Translations under genes and position numbers: made by a program
The notes under the pieces: model-generated
What the model was told of the DNA's origin: nothing
The model's database searches: none
Seen by the model: the letters and a program-made list of their open reading frames with translations, nothing else
Part shown: positions 7,192-16,715 of the stretch, piece after piece
Layout: each line of letters opens with the position of its first letter
Numbering within the stretch: the stretch's first letter is position 1
Source: CAVOXO01 sp963700425
Lineage (GTDB): Bacteria > Actinomycetota > Acidimicrobiia > Acidimicrobiales > Microtrichaceae
Direction of reading: 5' to 3'
NCBI GenBank assembly: GCA_963700425.1
Contig: CAVOXO010000001.1
Span: 1,922,001 to 1,986,000, forward strand
Length of the DNA stretch: 64,000 nt

Positions 7192-7211
7192 AAGTTACAG
7201 CTGTGTAACTT
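7192..7211. promoter_or_regulatory. 20-bp perfect inverted repeat upstream of HU (candidate operator)
   Basis: AAGTTACA-GCTG-TGTAACTT has 8-bp perfect arms around 4 nt, markedly more AT-rich than its surroundings, centred about 38 bp before the HU start. The symmetry and spacing resemble a dimeric repressor or activator site overlapping the promoter. The regulator is unknown. Confidence 0.5.
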
Positions 7212-7264
7212 TAGCCCCAATTGGCCCCCGAGTCACCACTTTCCGCCGCATTCCGCGGATGTCG

Positions 7265-8048
7265 TCATCGGGCGTCGAGCGCCGTTCGGAATTCCGCGAC
7301 CAGTTTCGCGACCACGTCGACGGTCCCGACCTCGATCATTTGACGGACGATCGCCGATCCCACGACCACGCCGTCGGCTTCCTCGCACACCTCGACGGCC
7401 TGCTCGGGCGTCGAGACGCCGACGCCGACCAGCACCGGGAGATCGGCGATCGCACTTGAGTCGCTCCCGATGGTGACGGCCGACGACGCCAGTTCGGCCC
7501 GCTCTCCCGTCACGCCCAGCAGACCGACGCCGTAGACGAAGCCTCGGGACCGGTCGCAGACTGCGGCGACAGGCGATCGTCGACGCCGGTCGGCGCCGCC
7601 AGCATGACGGTCTCGACCCCGGCGTCGTCGGCTGCCCGACACCAGTCGCGCGACTCGTCGAGGGGCAGGTCCGGCAGTATCGCCGCCGCACGCCGTTGTC
7701 GACGGCGCTTCGGGCGAAACGACGGTGGCCGAACCGGTAGACGAGGTTGTAGTAGGTCATCACCGCTATCGGCACTCCCACGTCGAGGCAGCCGATCTCG
7801 GCGAGGATCCCCGGCGGTGTGGCACCGGCCCGCGAACGCCCGCTCGGACGCCTCCTGTATCACGGGCCGTCCATGACCGGGTCGGAGAACGGTATGCCGA
7901 TCTCGATGGCGTCGGCTCCGGCGTCGACCGCGGCCGACACCATGTCCGTCCACCGGGAAACCCGCCGGTCAGGTAGGCGACCAGCGTCTTCCGCCGACTC
8001 GATCGTCGACGATCAGGGCGCTCGACGCAGCGCGCCGTGGTCGCTCAC
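7265..8048 (-). pseudogene. trpA: tryptophan synthase alpha chain; reading frame broken (probably sequence errors)
   Basis: TrpA cleaves indole-3-glycerol phosphate to indole, which is channelled to TrpB. Conserved pieces occur in order in alternating frames: KTLVAYLTGGFPG, IEIGIPFSDPVMDGP, VPIAVMTYYNLVYRFG, AAILPDLPLDE, GFVYGVGLLGVTG and VGVGVSTPEQA, ending at TGA 7265. At least five single-base shifts are needed, and several look like a lost G in a short run (for example near 7864, 7693 and 7570). The pieces between shifts are well conserved and show no internal stops, which argues for sequencing errors over decay; it is typed as broken only because the given frame is not open. GTG 8048 overlaps the trpB stop as GTGA. 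Confidence 0.85.
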
Positions 8049-9253
8049 GAATCGCCCCCGAGGATCGGCATCATCTGGGCCACGTCCTTGTCGCCGCGCC
8101 CGGACAGCGACACGACGACGGTGCGGCCCGCCAGAGCGGACTCGTCTCACGCGACACCCAGGCCAAGGCGTGCGCCGACTCCGAGGGCGGGGATGATCCC
8201 CTCGGTCCGACTGAGGAGCGTGAAGGCCGTCGACCACCTCGTCGTCGGTGACCGCTTCGTAGCGGGCGCGCCCGATCTCGGCGAGGTGGGCGTGTTCGGG
8301 CCCGACCCCGGGGTAGTCGAGCCCGGCCGAGATCGAGTGGGCCTCCGACACCTGTCCGAATTCGTCCTGCATCAGGTAGGACAGCATGCCGTGCACGACA
8401 CCCGGGACGCCGCGTCCCACCGCCGCGCCCCCGGCGGGTTCGACGCCGATCGAGTTCGGTCTCGGAATCGACGAACCCCGAGAAGATGCCCGCTGCGTTC
8501 GATCCGCCGCCCACGCAGGCGACCACCACGTCGGGCGATCCGCCGACGATGCTCGGCGAACTGGGCAGACCGCTTCGGTGCCGATCACCCGATGGAATTC
8601 ACGCACCATGTACGGATAGGGGTGCGGCCCCATGACCGACCCGAGGCAGTAGTGGGTGGTCTCGACCGTGGCCACCCAGTGCCGCATCGCCTCGTTGACC
8701 GCATCCTTGAGGGTGCGGCTGCCCGAGGTGGCCGCGACGACCTCGGATCCCAGGAGCCGCATGCGGAAGACGTTGAGTTCCTGGCGGGCCATGTCGACCT
8801 CGCCCATGTAGACGACGCACTCCATGCCCAGCAGCGCCGCCGCGGTGGCCGTGGCCACGCCGTGCTGACCGGCGCCCGTCTCGGCCACGAGGCGGTTCTT
8901 GCCCATGCGCCGGGCCAGCAGCGCCTGGCCCAACGACGTTGTTGATCTTGTGGGAGCCGGTGTGGTTGAGGTCCTCGCGCTTGAGGAAGACCCGGACGCC
9001 GAGCTCGTCGGAGAGCCGGTGGCACTGCGTCAGCGGCGACGGGTCGCCCGGCGTAGGCGGCTCAGCAGCCTCGTCGAGTTCGGCGTGGAACGCCGGGTCG
9101 GCCCACGCCTCGTCGAAAGCCGACTTCGAGCTCCTCGCACGCCGGGACGAGGGTCTCGGGGACGAACCGCCCGCCGAAGCTGCCGAATCGTCCCCGGCCC
9201 CGGGGTGCGCCCATCAGCGACCGATGCGGGTGCTCGTCGGGACTGTCCTCCAC
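8045..9253 (-). pseudogene. trpB: tryptophan synthase beta chain; reading frame broken (probably sequence errors)
   Basis: TrpB is the PLP enzyme that condenses indole with serine. The N-terminus GRFGSFGGRFVPETL begins at ATG 9253. After a shift near 9120 the frame continues to LKREDLNHTGSHKINNV, whose Lys forms the PLP Schiff base. Further pieces are ETGAGQHGVATATAAAL, VMGPHPYPYMVREF, VVACVGGGSNAAGIF, SISAGLDYPGVGPEH and the C-terminal DVAQMMPILGGDS before TGA 8045. At least six single-base shifts interrupt the gene. Conservation on both sides of each shift suggests the functional gene is intact in the organism. It sits between trpF and trpA, as in a normal trp operon. Confidence 0.85.
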
Positions 9254-9331
9254 GCTGCCTCCTCGTCGTCGCCCGACAGTATCGAACGCTCAGAGGTCGC
9301 CCCGGCCACACCGAGGCGCAGGGGCCTCGGC

Positions 9332-10005
9332 TCAGACGTCGCGCGATTCGTTCCAATCGACGGGTGCCGGACCCAACGCGGTCGTTGCTCTGAGGGCGGA
9401 CGCGGTTCCTCGCGCGCGCATGGATGAAGGCCTGAACCAGCCGAGGGTCCTTCTGTCCCGGCGATGACTCGACACCGGTGGACACGTCGACGCCCCACGG
9501 CTCGGTCGCCTCGATGGCATCGGCACACGTTGGCGGGGTCGAGACCGCCGGCGAGAATCAGGCGGCGATTGTCGGGCGCTGCGTCGAGCGAGGCTCCAGT
9601 CGAAGACCCGGCCGCTCCCGGGGGTGCACCGTCGAGCAGCAACGCATCGGCTCCGAACTCGTCATAGCGGGAGATGCCGGTGTCACCCGCGGAGAAGGCC
9701 ACGATCAGATACCTGCACCTTCGACCGGATCTGTTCGGCCATGGCGGGCGTCTCGTGCCCGTGCAGCTGCGCACCCTCGCAGGCCGGCTTCGAGAACGGT
9801 GTCCACCACGAAATCGGGGCTCTGATCGCGGAAGACCCCGACGGTCAGGACTTCGGGTGGCAGTCGCCGGGCGATGTCGCGAGCGGTCCCGACGGTGACC
9901 TGACGGGACGAGGGCGCGAAGACGAACCCCACGGCGTCGGCACCCAGGGCGACCGCCATGAAGCGCGTCCTCTTCGTTGGTGATCCCGCAGATCTTCACC
10001 CACAT
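9332..10005 (-). pseudogene. trpF: phosphoribosylanthranilate isomerase; reading frame broken (probably sequence errors)
   Basis: TrpF is a TIM-barrel isomerase converting N-(5-phosphoribosyl)anthranilate to CdRP. The start MWVKICGITNEEDAL contains the catalytic Cys of the family. Later blocks in other frames are ALGADAVGFVFAPSSRQV, VLTVGVFRDQSPDFVVD, LLLDGAPPGAAGS, LILAGGLDPANV and the phosphate-binding VDVSTGVESSPGQKD. Several single-base shifts are needed. The 3' end is least certain: the frame ending at 9332 fits the preceding conserved block best. It lies between trpC and trpB in the trpCFBA order. Confidence 0.8.
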
Positions 10006-10016
10006 GCGCCCCGACG

Positions 10017-10855
10017 CTACCTCTCCGCCGTGACGGACCGGTGGAGCGTGATCACCCCCATCAGGCCGGCGGGCGGGGCACCCTCAGCGCGTCGAGAGCC
10101 GCGCCGGGGTCGGTCGGCGGTCACCAGGTGTTCGCCCACGAGGATCGCGGCGAAGCCGGCCGCGGCGAGCTCGGTCGCGGCCTCGGGGCCGTCGACACCC
10201 GACTCGGCGACGGCGATGACGCCGTCGGGGATCGACGCCGCGACCCGGACGGCGCGGGTCCGGTCGACCGAGAACGTCACCAGATCCCGCTGGTTCACCC
10301 CGATGATGGCGGCCGCGGCATGCGGTGAGGGCCCGCTCGACCTCGTCCTCGTCGTGGGTCTCCACCAGGGCCGCGAGACCGATCTCCGCTGCCAGGTCGG
10401 CGAAGTCGGCGAGCTCGGCGTCGTCGAGCGCCGCCACGATCAACAGAACCGCGTCGGCTCCCATCAGGCGAGCGTCGACCACGTCGTGGGCGCTGACGGT
10501 GAAGTCCTTGCGCAGCACCGGCAGCGGCACCGCTCCTCGCGCCAGCGCCAGGTCGTCGGGCGATCCGCCGAAGTTCTGCCGATCGGTCAGCACGGAGAGG
10601 GCGGCAGCACCGGCCCGATCGTAAGCCCGGCGCGAGCGCGGCGGGATCGAGGTCGGCGAACAGGTCACCCTTGGAGGGCGACCTCCTCTTGATTTCGGAG
10701 ATGACGGCGAGACGGTCTCCCGTGGTGAGCGACGACGCCATGTCGCGACACGCCGGCAGGTCGGCGGCGGCGTCGAGAAGGTCGTCGAGGCGACGCTGAT
10801 CGGTCGCGGCCCGGGCCCGGTGTTCCGCGATGATCCGGTCGAGATACGTGGGCAC
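10017..10855 (-). pseudogene. trpC: indole-3-glycerol phosphate synthase; reading frame broken (probably sequence errors)
   Basis: TrpC closes the indole ring of CdRP. The N-terminus MPTYLDRIIAEHRA is followed by LAVISEIKRRSPSKGDL (catalytic Lys), then, after a shift near 10630, ALSVLTDRQNFGGS, VPLPVLRKDFTVSAHDVVDA and VETHDEDEVERAL. A second break near 10310 leads to NQRDLVTFSVD and VIAVAESGVDGPEAA, ending at TAG 10017. The two visible breaks are single-base shifts in G/C-rich sequence. GTG 10855 is chosen because TAGGCT lies 7 nt upstream. It is the first gene of the trpCFBA operon. Confidence 0.85.
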
Positions 10856-10862
10856 GGATCCG

Positions 10863-10868
10863 AGCCTA
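10863..10868 (-). promoter_or_regulatory. putative -10 hexamer of the trpCFBA operon
   Basis: TAGGCT, 7 nt before GTG 10855. With no leader RNA there is no room for a transcription attenuator, so attenuation of trpCFBA is unlikely from this promoter. Confidence 0.45.
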
Positions 10869-11429
10869 CGGCGACGGTCGGCGGCCTTCGTGACGGACGG
10901 CGCGACCCATCACCACGAGGGGAATCGCCACCACGGACACGATGCAGCCGACGGCAGCGACCAGGGCCAGCCTGAGCAGACCACCGCTGTCGAACACCAT
11001 CCCGAGGATGGCGGCCCCGAGCGCGGTCGCGACGAAACCCGCCGGCAGCATGGCGAGCAACCTCCCCGTCCCCGTGGCCGGATCGCCGACATCCTCGGTG
11101 AAGCGGAACGAGTCGTCGTCGGCGTCGTCGTCATCGTCGTCGTCGAAGGGTCGGAAGCTCTCCTCGACCCTTCGGTGCACCACCGGCGGCCGGCCGGGAC
11201 GCACCTCGGCGGCGGATGTGACGACACCGATGCGCTGGTCGTAGCGACGTCTCCGGTCCGGGTCGGCGAGCTCGGCCCATGCCTCGTTGATCGCCGCCAT
11301 CGAGGCGTCGTGGTCACCGCCGCGCCCCGCGACGTCGGGATGCGACCGCCGGGCCGCCCGCAGGTAGGCGACTCTGATGTCACCGTGGGAGGCGTCGGGA
11401 GCCACCCCCAGGCGTTCGTAGTGATTCAC
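10866..11429 (-). CDS. J-domain (DnaJ-like) membrane protein
   Basis: A 187-residue protein with an N-terminal J domain (about residues 2-66). The HPD tripeptide needed to stimulate DnaK ATPase is at 30-32 (RRSHPDVAG), followed by the usual NEAWAELADPDRRRRYD helix. An acidic Asp-rich linker (about 95-108) leads to two predicted membrane helices (about 125-145 and 150-172). It is probably a membrane-tethered Hsp70 co-chaperone; the client is unknown. Its start overlaps the in-frame extension of the neighbouring ygfZ frame but not its conserved stop at 11449. Confidence 0.85.
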   Translation of the reverse strand: MNHYERLGVAPDASHGDIRVAYLRAARRSHPDVAGRGGDHDASMAAINEAWAELADPDRRRRYDQRIGVVTSAAEVRPGRPPVVHRRVEESFRPFDDDDDDDADDDSFRFTEDVGDPATGTGRLLAMLPAGFVATALGAAILGMVFDSGGLLRLALVAAVGCIVSVVAIPLVVMGRAVRHEGRRPSP

Positions 11430-11448
11430 GCGACCACGACCAGGGACC

Positions 11449-12283
11449 TCAGGCGCCCGGATCCGAGACGACGACCGCCCGAACGCCCGCGATCTCCACC
11501 ACCGCCCCCTCGTCGACCTTGCGGGAGATGCGGGCGATCGCCTGGCGGCCCGCGACGCTGGTCACCGTCCCGACATCGACTCCGTCCGCGACGACGCCGG
11601 CACCTGCCTCGAGCGGGCCGTCGGCATCGATCCGGCAGTTCCGGCGGGGGACGTTCGACCCGCGCGAATCGACGCGTGCCACGAGCTCCTGGCCCACGTA
11701 GCAGCCCTTGGCGAAATCGACCGAGGCGTCGACGACCCAGCGTCCCGCCTCGGCGGGAATGTCGCCGGGGCACGACATCGAGCCCGAGCTCCGGTACCCC
11801 CGCCGCGACGCGCAGCCGCTCGACTGCCGCGGCGTCGTCGGTCAGGCCGTCGGGAAGGGCGGCGGCCCGACTCACCACATCGACCGCCTCGGCGGCCGTG
11901 TTCGGCCAACCGAGATCGACGACCCATCCGTCGAGTGACGCAGCCGCGTCCGCCGCGTCGTCGCCGCGGAGCGCGAGGACCCTCCACGCCTCGGAGACCG
12001 CCACGTCCACGTCGACCCTGATCCTGAAGCGGGCCAGCCGCGTCACGACCGGCTCGCCGAAACCCGCCGCCACGACGATGAGGTACTCCTCGTCACCGGA
12101 GCGCACCAGCTGTCCCCACGCCACGACCTTGCCGTCGGGCTCGAGGAGAAGGGTGTGGGCCGAGCCTCCGACGTCGAGTGATTCCGCGGCCGCTGACAGC
12201 TGGCCGTTCAAGAAGGTCGCGGCATCACCACCGGAGCACACCACGACGTCTCGGTCCAGCCAGGCGGCGACAGGAGTTCCCAT
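11449..12283 (-). CDS. ygfZ: YgfZ/GcvT-like folate-binding protein (one frameshift)
   Basis: A homologue of YgfZ, a GcvT-fold protein that uses tetrahydrofolate and supports iron-sulfur cluster enzymes such as MiaB. The diagnostic K-G-C-Y-x-G-Q-E motif is present as KGCYVGQE in the C-terminal half, after VVDASVDFA. The N-terminus VVVCSGGDAATFLNGQLSA and LLLEPDGKVVAWG are also typical. The frame breaks near 11778, where a run of four C (three would keep the frame) splits LGLDVV from PGDIPAEAGRW. I treat it as one gene of about 278 residues. It diverges from the DUF445 gene with only 14 bp between starts. Confidence 0.8.
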
Positions 12284-12297
12284 AGGGTGAGTCTTCC

Positions 12298-13558
12298 ATG
12301 GAGCTCACCGTCGACGAACAGCGCCGCATGGGCGACATCGTCGTGATGAAGCGCCGGGCCACCGGATTGCTGGTGGTGGCCACACTGATCTTCATCGCCG
12401 CGCGCGTCGCGGCCAGTGACGACTCGGGCGTATGGGGCTACGTACGCGCCACCGCCGAGGCGGCCATGGTCGGTGGCCTGGCCGACTGGTTCGCAGTCAC
12501 CGCATTGTTCCGCCACCCGCTCGGTCTGCCGATTCCCCACACCGCCATTCTCCCCCAGCGCAAGGACCAGTTGGGAGAGACCTTCGGGAGCTTCATCCGT
12601 CAGAGCTTCCTCGCCCCCGACGTGCTCACCGAGCGCCTCGAGGAAGCTCAGATCCCCCGGCGACTCGCGGCGTGGCTGTCGGCACCCGAGAACGCTGCGA
12701 CCGCGGCGGGGTATGCCGGTTCGGTGGCGGCCACGGTCGCCCAGCTGCTCGACGACGAGGAGGTCGCCGATCTCCTGGCCGCGGAGTTCGCCGACCGGCT
12801 CCACCAGATCGACATGGCACCGCTCGTGGGCCGCGCGGTGGAGATCGCCACCGAGGACGGGCGTCATCACCGCCTCGTGGACGCGGCCCTCGACGGTGCA
12901 GCGGAAATGATGGCCGCACAGCGGGCCACCCTGCGGGCCCGGTTCGCGGCCGAGTCGCCGTGGTGGGTTCCCGAGGTCGTCGACGAGCGCATGTTCGCCC
13001 GGCTGTACGCGGGCCTCGAGACATTCATCAACGAGGTCCGCACCGACCCCGATCACCCCCTGCGAGCACACGTCGACCGTCGACTCGTCACCATCGTGGA
13101 GGAGCTGAAGACCGATCCCCGCCGGGCCCGGCGGGTCGCCGAGATCCGCGACGAGCTCCTCGAACACCCAGCCGTCGTCGAGTGGTCGCGCCTCATCTGG
13201 GCCCGGCTGCGCGAACGTCTCGTCGAGAGCGCCGCCGAACCCGACTCGCGTCTGCGCAGCCGCCTCGCTGAGGGGGTGAACGCCCTCGGTCATGCGCTCA
13301 GCAACGATCCCGAGCTGGACCGACGGGTGGAACGGACCATCATCGACGTCGCCGCGACGCTCGCCGAGCGCTACGGAGACGAAGATCGCGGACTTCGTGC
13401 GCTCGACGGTGGAGCGATGGGACGCGACGGAGACGTCGACGCGCGTCGAGCTGCTCCTGGGGCGCGACCTCCAGATCATCCGTATCAACGGCAGTGTCGT
13501 CGGTGGGCTGGCCGGTCTCGCCATCCACACCGTCAGCGAGATCGTCGTCCAGCGGTAA
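12298..13558 (+). CDS. DUF445 membrane-associated protein (one frameshift near the 3' end)
   Basis: A DUF445-family protein of about 420 residues. An N-terminal hydrophobic helix (residues 22-38) is followed by the characteristic segment VGGLADWFAVTALFRHPLGLPIPHTAILPQRKDQLG, given here only by its first and last residues as VGGLADWF and PQRKDQLG, then a long helical body. The family's role is unknown; a role in envelope integrity is sometimes suggested. The frame breaks near 13370-13380; the C-terminal IADFVRSTVERWDA and LQIIRINGSVVGGLAGL continue in the next frame to the stop at 13558. ATG 12298 gives the usual short charged head before MKRRATGLLV. Confidence 0.8.
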
Positions 13559-13594
13559 CCGGTCGTGGCGCTCACCGCGTCGCAGGTCCGGTGA

Positions 13595-15141
13595 TCAGCC
13601 GTCTCTGGAGCGTCGACGGGCGTCGGTCATGGCCTCGGCCGGCTTCACGGCCACCAGCAGGGCCTTCGCCTTGTTGCGCGTCTCGAGCTCCTCGTCTGCG
13701 GGGACCGAGTCGGCCACCACGCCCGCGCCGGCCTGCACGCTGGCCCGGCGGGACCCCTCGGGCGACACCTCGGTGTCGATCACCATGGTCCTGATGGCGA
13801 TCGCCGTGTCGATGTTCCCCGAGAAGTCGAGATACCCGACGACACCCGCATACGGTCCCCGCTTGGTGGGCTCGAGCTGGTCGATGATCTCCATGGCCCG
13901 GACCTTCGGCGCGCCCGACACGGTGCCGGCGGGCAGCGTCGCGGAGAGCACGTCGATCGCGTTCTTGTCCGACCTCAGTCGCCCCGACACCTGCGACGTG
14001 AGATGCATCACGTGGCTGTACCGCTCGAGAGTCATCAACTCGTCGACGTGACAGGTTCCGAACTCGACGACCCGACCGACGTCGTTGCGTGCCAGGTCGA
14101 CCAGCATCACGTGCTCGGCCCGCTCCTTGGGATGCTCCGACAGCTCGGCCGCGAGGCGACGATCGGCCTCGTCGGTGCTCCCGCGGAACCGGGTTCCGGC
14201 GATCGGTCGGGACACGACCGTGTCGTCGAGCAGCTGGACCATCGGCTCGGGCGAGCACCCGACGATGGTCAATTCGGGCTCTCGCAGGAAGTACATGTAC
14301 GGCGAGGGATTGATCTGGCGGAGGACGCGGTAGATGTCGAAGGGGTCCGCCACGGTGTCGAAGTCGAAACGCTGGGCGAGCACCACCTGGAAGATGTCGC
14401 CCGCTCTGATGTGTTCCTTCGCGACGTCCACCGCCGCCTCGTAGGTCGCCCGGCGACATCGTGGAGTCGCACCTCGACGACGTCCTCGAGCGACCCCGGC
14501 GGTTCGACGAGCGGCTCGTCGATCGGTGTGGCGCCGTCCCGTGCCATCGCGTCGAGCCGCGCCAGCGCGTCGTCGTAGAGCGCGTCCAGGACCGAGTCGT
14601 CGGCGCTCGCGGGAATCGCCACGTTGGCGATCAGCACCGCCCGTTGCGACCAGTGGTCGAGCGCCACGAGGTCACCGACGACCGAGAGCATCGCGTCGGG
14701 CCAGCCCCGGTCGTCGGGGGGGACATCGGGCAGGTTCTCGACCTCACGGACAACGTCGTAGCCCATGTAGCCGACGACGCCGCCGTGGAAGGGTGGGAGA
14801 TCGGGATCGGCCTCCCCTCCGAAGGTGGCGAGGAGCGCGTCGAGCGCGTCGAGCACCCCGCCGTCGCGATCGACGTCGCCCGCCAGCGGCCCTTCCACGT
14901 CGATGGTGCCGTCACGGAGCACCAGGCGGGCCAGAGGGCCGCGACCGACGAAGGACCATCGCGACCAACGGCCACCGTGATCGACCGATTCAAGGAGGAA
15001 CCCGGGCTCGTCACCGCACAACCTGGTGAAGACGGCCACCGGCGTGATGTGGTCGGCGAGGAGTTCCCGCCGGACCGGCACCATTCGGGTTCGACGCGCC
15101 GCCAGGCGGAACGACGCCCGGTCAGGTGTCGCCGTCGCCAT
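13595..15141 (-). CDS. trpE: anthranilate synthase component I (one frameshift)
   Basis: TrpE aminates chorismate to form anthranilate, using ammonia from a TrpG subunit that is not in this window. The N-terminal half carries FLLESVDHGGRWSRWSFVG, whose LLES/S motif binds feedback tryptophan. The catalytic half has IFQVVLAQRF, SPYMYFLREPELTIVGCSPE, RPIAGTRFRG, LVDLARNDVGRV, LPAGTVSGAPKVRAMEII and QAGAGVVADSVPADE. The halves are in different frames, breaking near 14445 between VRLHDVAG and MDVAKEHIRAGD. Both are fully conserved, so a single-base error is likely. ATG 15141 overlaps the end of hisI by 20 nt, suggesting coupling. Confidence 0.88.
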
Positions 15142-15520
15142 CGGACCGCCCGTCGAAGGACCGGAAGAAGCAGCTGTAGGCACCGGTGTGACAGGCGCCG
15201 CGGCCCTCCTGTTCGACGAGGAAGAGGAGGGTGTCGCCGTCGCAGTCGTAGTACGCCTCGCGGATGAACTGGCGGTCGCCGGAGGTGTCGCCCTTGCGCC
15301 ACACCTCCTTGCGGCTCCTCGACCAGAAGACCGTGCGCCCCTGTTCGAGCGACATCGCCAGCGTCTCGGCGGTCATCCAGGCCATCATGAGCACGGCGCG
15401 GGTCTCGTGGTCCTGGACGATGGCGGCGACGAGCCCGTTGGCGTCGTAGCGGACCGCCTCGACCGCCTCGGCGGTGGCGACGATGACGGGGGAGTCGTCC
15501 ATGGCGGTGTCCTCACTCAC
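15122..15520 (-). CDS. hisI: phosphoribosyl-AMP cyclohydrolase
   Basis: A 132-residue HisI, which opens the adenine ring of phosphoribosyl-AMP in the third step of histidine synthesis. The family motifs are VLMMAWMTAETLAMSLEQG, FWSRSRKEVWRKGDTSG, and the metal-binding CDGDTLLFLVEQEGRGACHTG followed by YSCFF (cysteines of the zinc site and Asp residues of the magnesium site). It is a stand-alone cyclohydrolase without the HisE pyrophosphohydrolase domain. GTG 15520 overlaps the groES stop as GTGA; ATG 15502 is an alternative start. It lies apart from the main hisDCBHAF run but in the same direction. Confidence 0.93.
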   Translation of the reverse strand: MSEDTAMDDSPVIVATAEAVEAVRYDANGLVAAIVQDHETRAVLMMAWMTAETLAMSLEQGRTVFWSRSRKEVWRKGDTSGDRQFIREAYYDCDGDTLLFLVEQEGRGACHTGAYSCFFRSFDGRSDGDGDT

Positions 15521-15871
15521 AGGTACAGGCCTGTGTTCTCGGAGTCGACGCGCTCGGCAGCCACGGCGTGGACGTCACGTTCGCGAAGGATGATGTAGGT
15601 GTCGCCCGCCACCTCGACCTCATAGACGTCCTCGGGGTTGAACAACACCTGGTCGCCGACCTCGATGTTGCGCACTGCGGGCCCCACCGCCTTGACCCCC
15701 GCCCAGCTCAGTCTCTTGCCCAGCTGGGCGGTCGCGGGAATGAGGATCCCGTCCGGTCGAACGGCGCTCGCCCTCCGGCGCGTCGACGTGGACCATGAGG
15801 CGGTCCTGCAGGATCTTGATGGGCAACTTGTCGTCACGGCCCATCGATGGGTCGAGGTCGGACGCAGGCAT
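15517..15871 (-). CDS. groES: GroES-family co-chaperonin (one frameshift)
   Basis: A Cpn10/GroES-like protein of about 118 residues, the lid of the GroEL folding chamber. IKILQDRLMVHVD matches the first beta strand, DGILIPATAQLGKRLSWAGVK the mobile-loop region, and EVGDQVLFNPEDVYEV and YIILRERDVHAV the rest of the barrel. A C-terminal tail of about 14 residues extends beyond the usual end. The frame breaks near 15770, between PEGERRS and PDGILIP. ATG 15871 is chosen because CGAGGAA lies about 5 nt upstream; a GTG at 15901 is possible. No groEL lies adjacent. Placement ahead of hisI is unusual. Confidence 0.8.
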
Positions 15872-15899
15872 GGGTTCCTCGGGTTGTGTCGGAGCGCTC

Positions 15900-15905
15900 A
15901 CGCTA
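15900..15905 (-). promoter_or_regulatory. putative -10 hexamer of the groES-hisI-trpE unit
   Basis: TAGCGT about 28 nt before ATG 15871, leaving a short leader that contains the CGAGGAA ribosome binding site. Confidence 0.35.
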
Positions 15906-15938
15906 CCGGCGCTGCCGGATCGGTCGGAAAACCGGTTG

Positions 15939-16715
15939 TCACGGGTGAGGGGACGGGCGAACCGTCAACCCGGACTCGCGGAGCGCCACCTTCGCATCCG
16001 CGACCGAATGGGTGCCGAAATGGAAGATCGACGCGGCGAGCACGGCGTCGGCACCGCCGGCGATCACCCCGGCCGACAGATCGTCCACCGTTCCGACCCC
16101 TCCCGACGCGATCACCGGAACCGAGACCGCGGCGGAGACGGCGGCCGTCATCTCCACATCGAATCCGTCCTTGGTGCCGTCACGGTCCATCGATGTCAGG
16201 AGGATCTCACCGGCGCCGGCGGCGACGACCGCCGTCGCCCACTCGACCGCATCCAGCCCGGTGGCGGTTCGCCCCCCGTGCACGTAGACCTCGAATCCGG
16301 ACGTCGTCGTGCCCGAGCGCCGGGCGTCGACGGCCACGACGACGCACTGCGCTCCGAACTCGGCGGCGATCTCGGCCACGAGCTCGGGTCGCTCCACCGC
16401 AGCGGTGTTGACGGCGATCTTGTCCGCGCCGGCCCGCAGCAGCCGCCGGGCGTCCTCGACCGATCGGATTCCACCACCGACGGTGAAGGGGATGAAGACC
16501 TGCTCGGCGACGTGCCGCGCCATCTCGACGGTGGTCTCGCGGTCGTCGGAGCTGGCGGTGATGTCGAGGAACACGAGCTCGTCGGCGCCCTGGCGGTCAT
16601 AGACCGCGGCGAGCTCGACGGGATCGCCCGCGTCGACCAGGTCGACGAAGTTGACTCCCTTGACGACCCGGCCGGCGTCGACGTCGAGACAGGGGATCAC
16701 CCTCACCACGTTCAT
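15939..16715 (-). CDS. hisF: imidazole glycerol phosphate synthase, cyclase subunit
   Basis: A 258-residue HisF, the TIM-barrel subunit that uses ammonia from HisH to make imidazole glycerol phosphate and AICAR. Catalytic Asp residues are at VIPCLDVDAGRVVKGVNF (first strand) and LTSMDRDGTKDGFD (fifth strand). Phosphate-binding loops are at PFTVGGGIRSVED and VIASGGVGTVDDL. ATG 16715 gives the standard N-terminus and overlaps the hisA stop by four bases. It is the last gene of the hisDCBHAF run. Confidence 0.96.
   Translation of the reverse strand: MNVVRVIPCLDVDAGRVVKGVNFVDLVDAGDPVELAAVYDRQGADELVFLDITASSDDRETTVEMARHVAEQVFIPFTVGGGIRSVEDARRLLRAGADKIAVNTAAVERPELVAEIAAEFGAQCVVVAVDARRSGTTTSGFEVYVHGGRTATGLDAVEWATAVVAAGAGEILLTSMDRDGTKDGFDVEMTAAVSAAVSVPVIASGGVGTVDDLSAGVIAGGADAVLAASIFHFGTHSVADAKVALRESGLTVRPSPHP

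Noticed and set aside
7265..10855. Genuine pseudogenisation of the trp operon
   Set aside because: Segments between breaks are highly conserved with catalytic residues intact, breaks are single-base and often in G/C runs, there are no in-frame stops within conserved segments, and trpE elsewhere shows the same kind of break.
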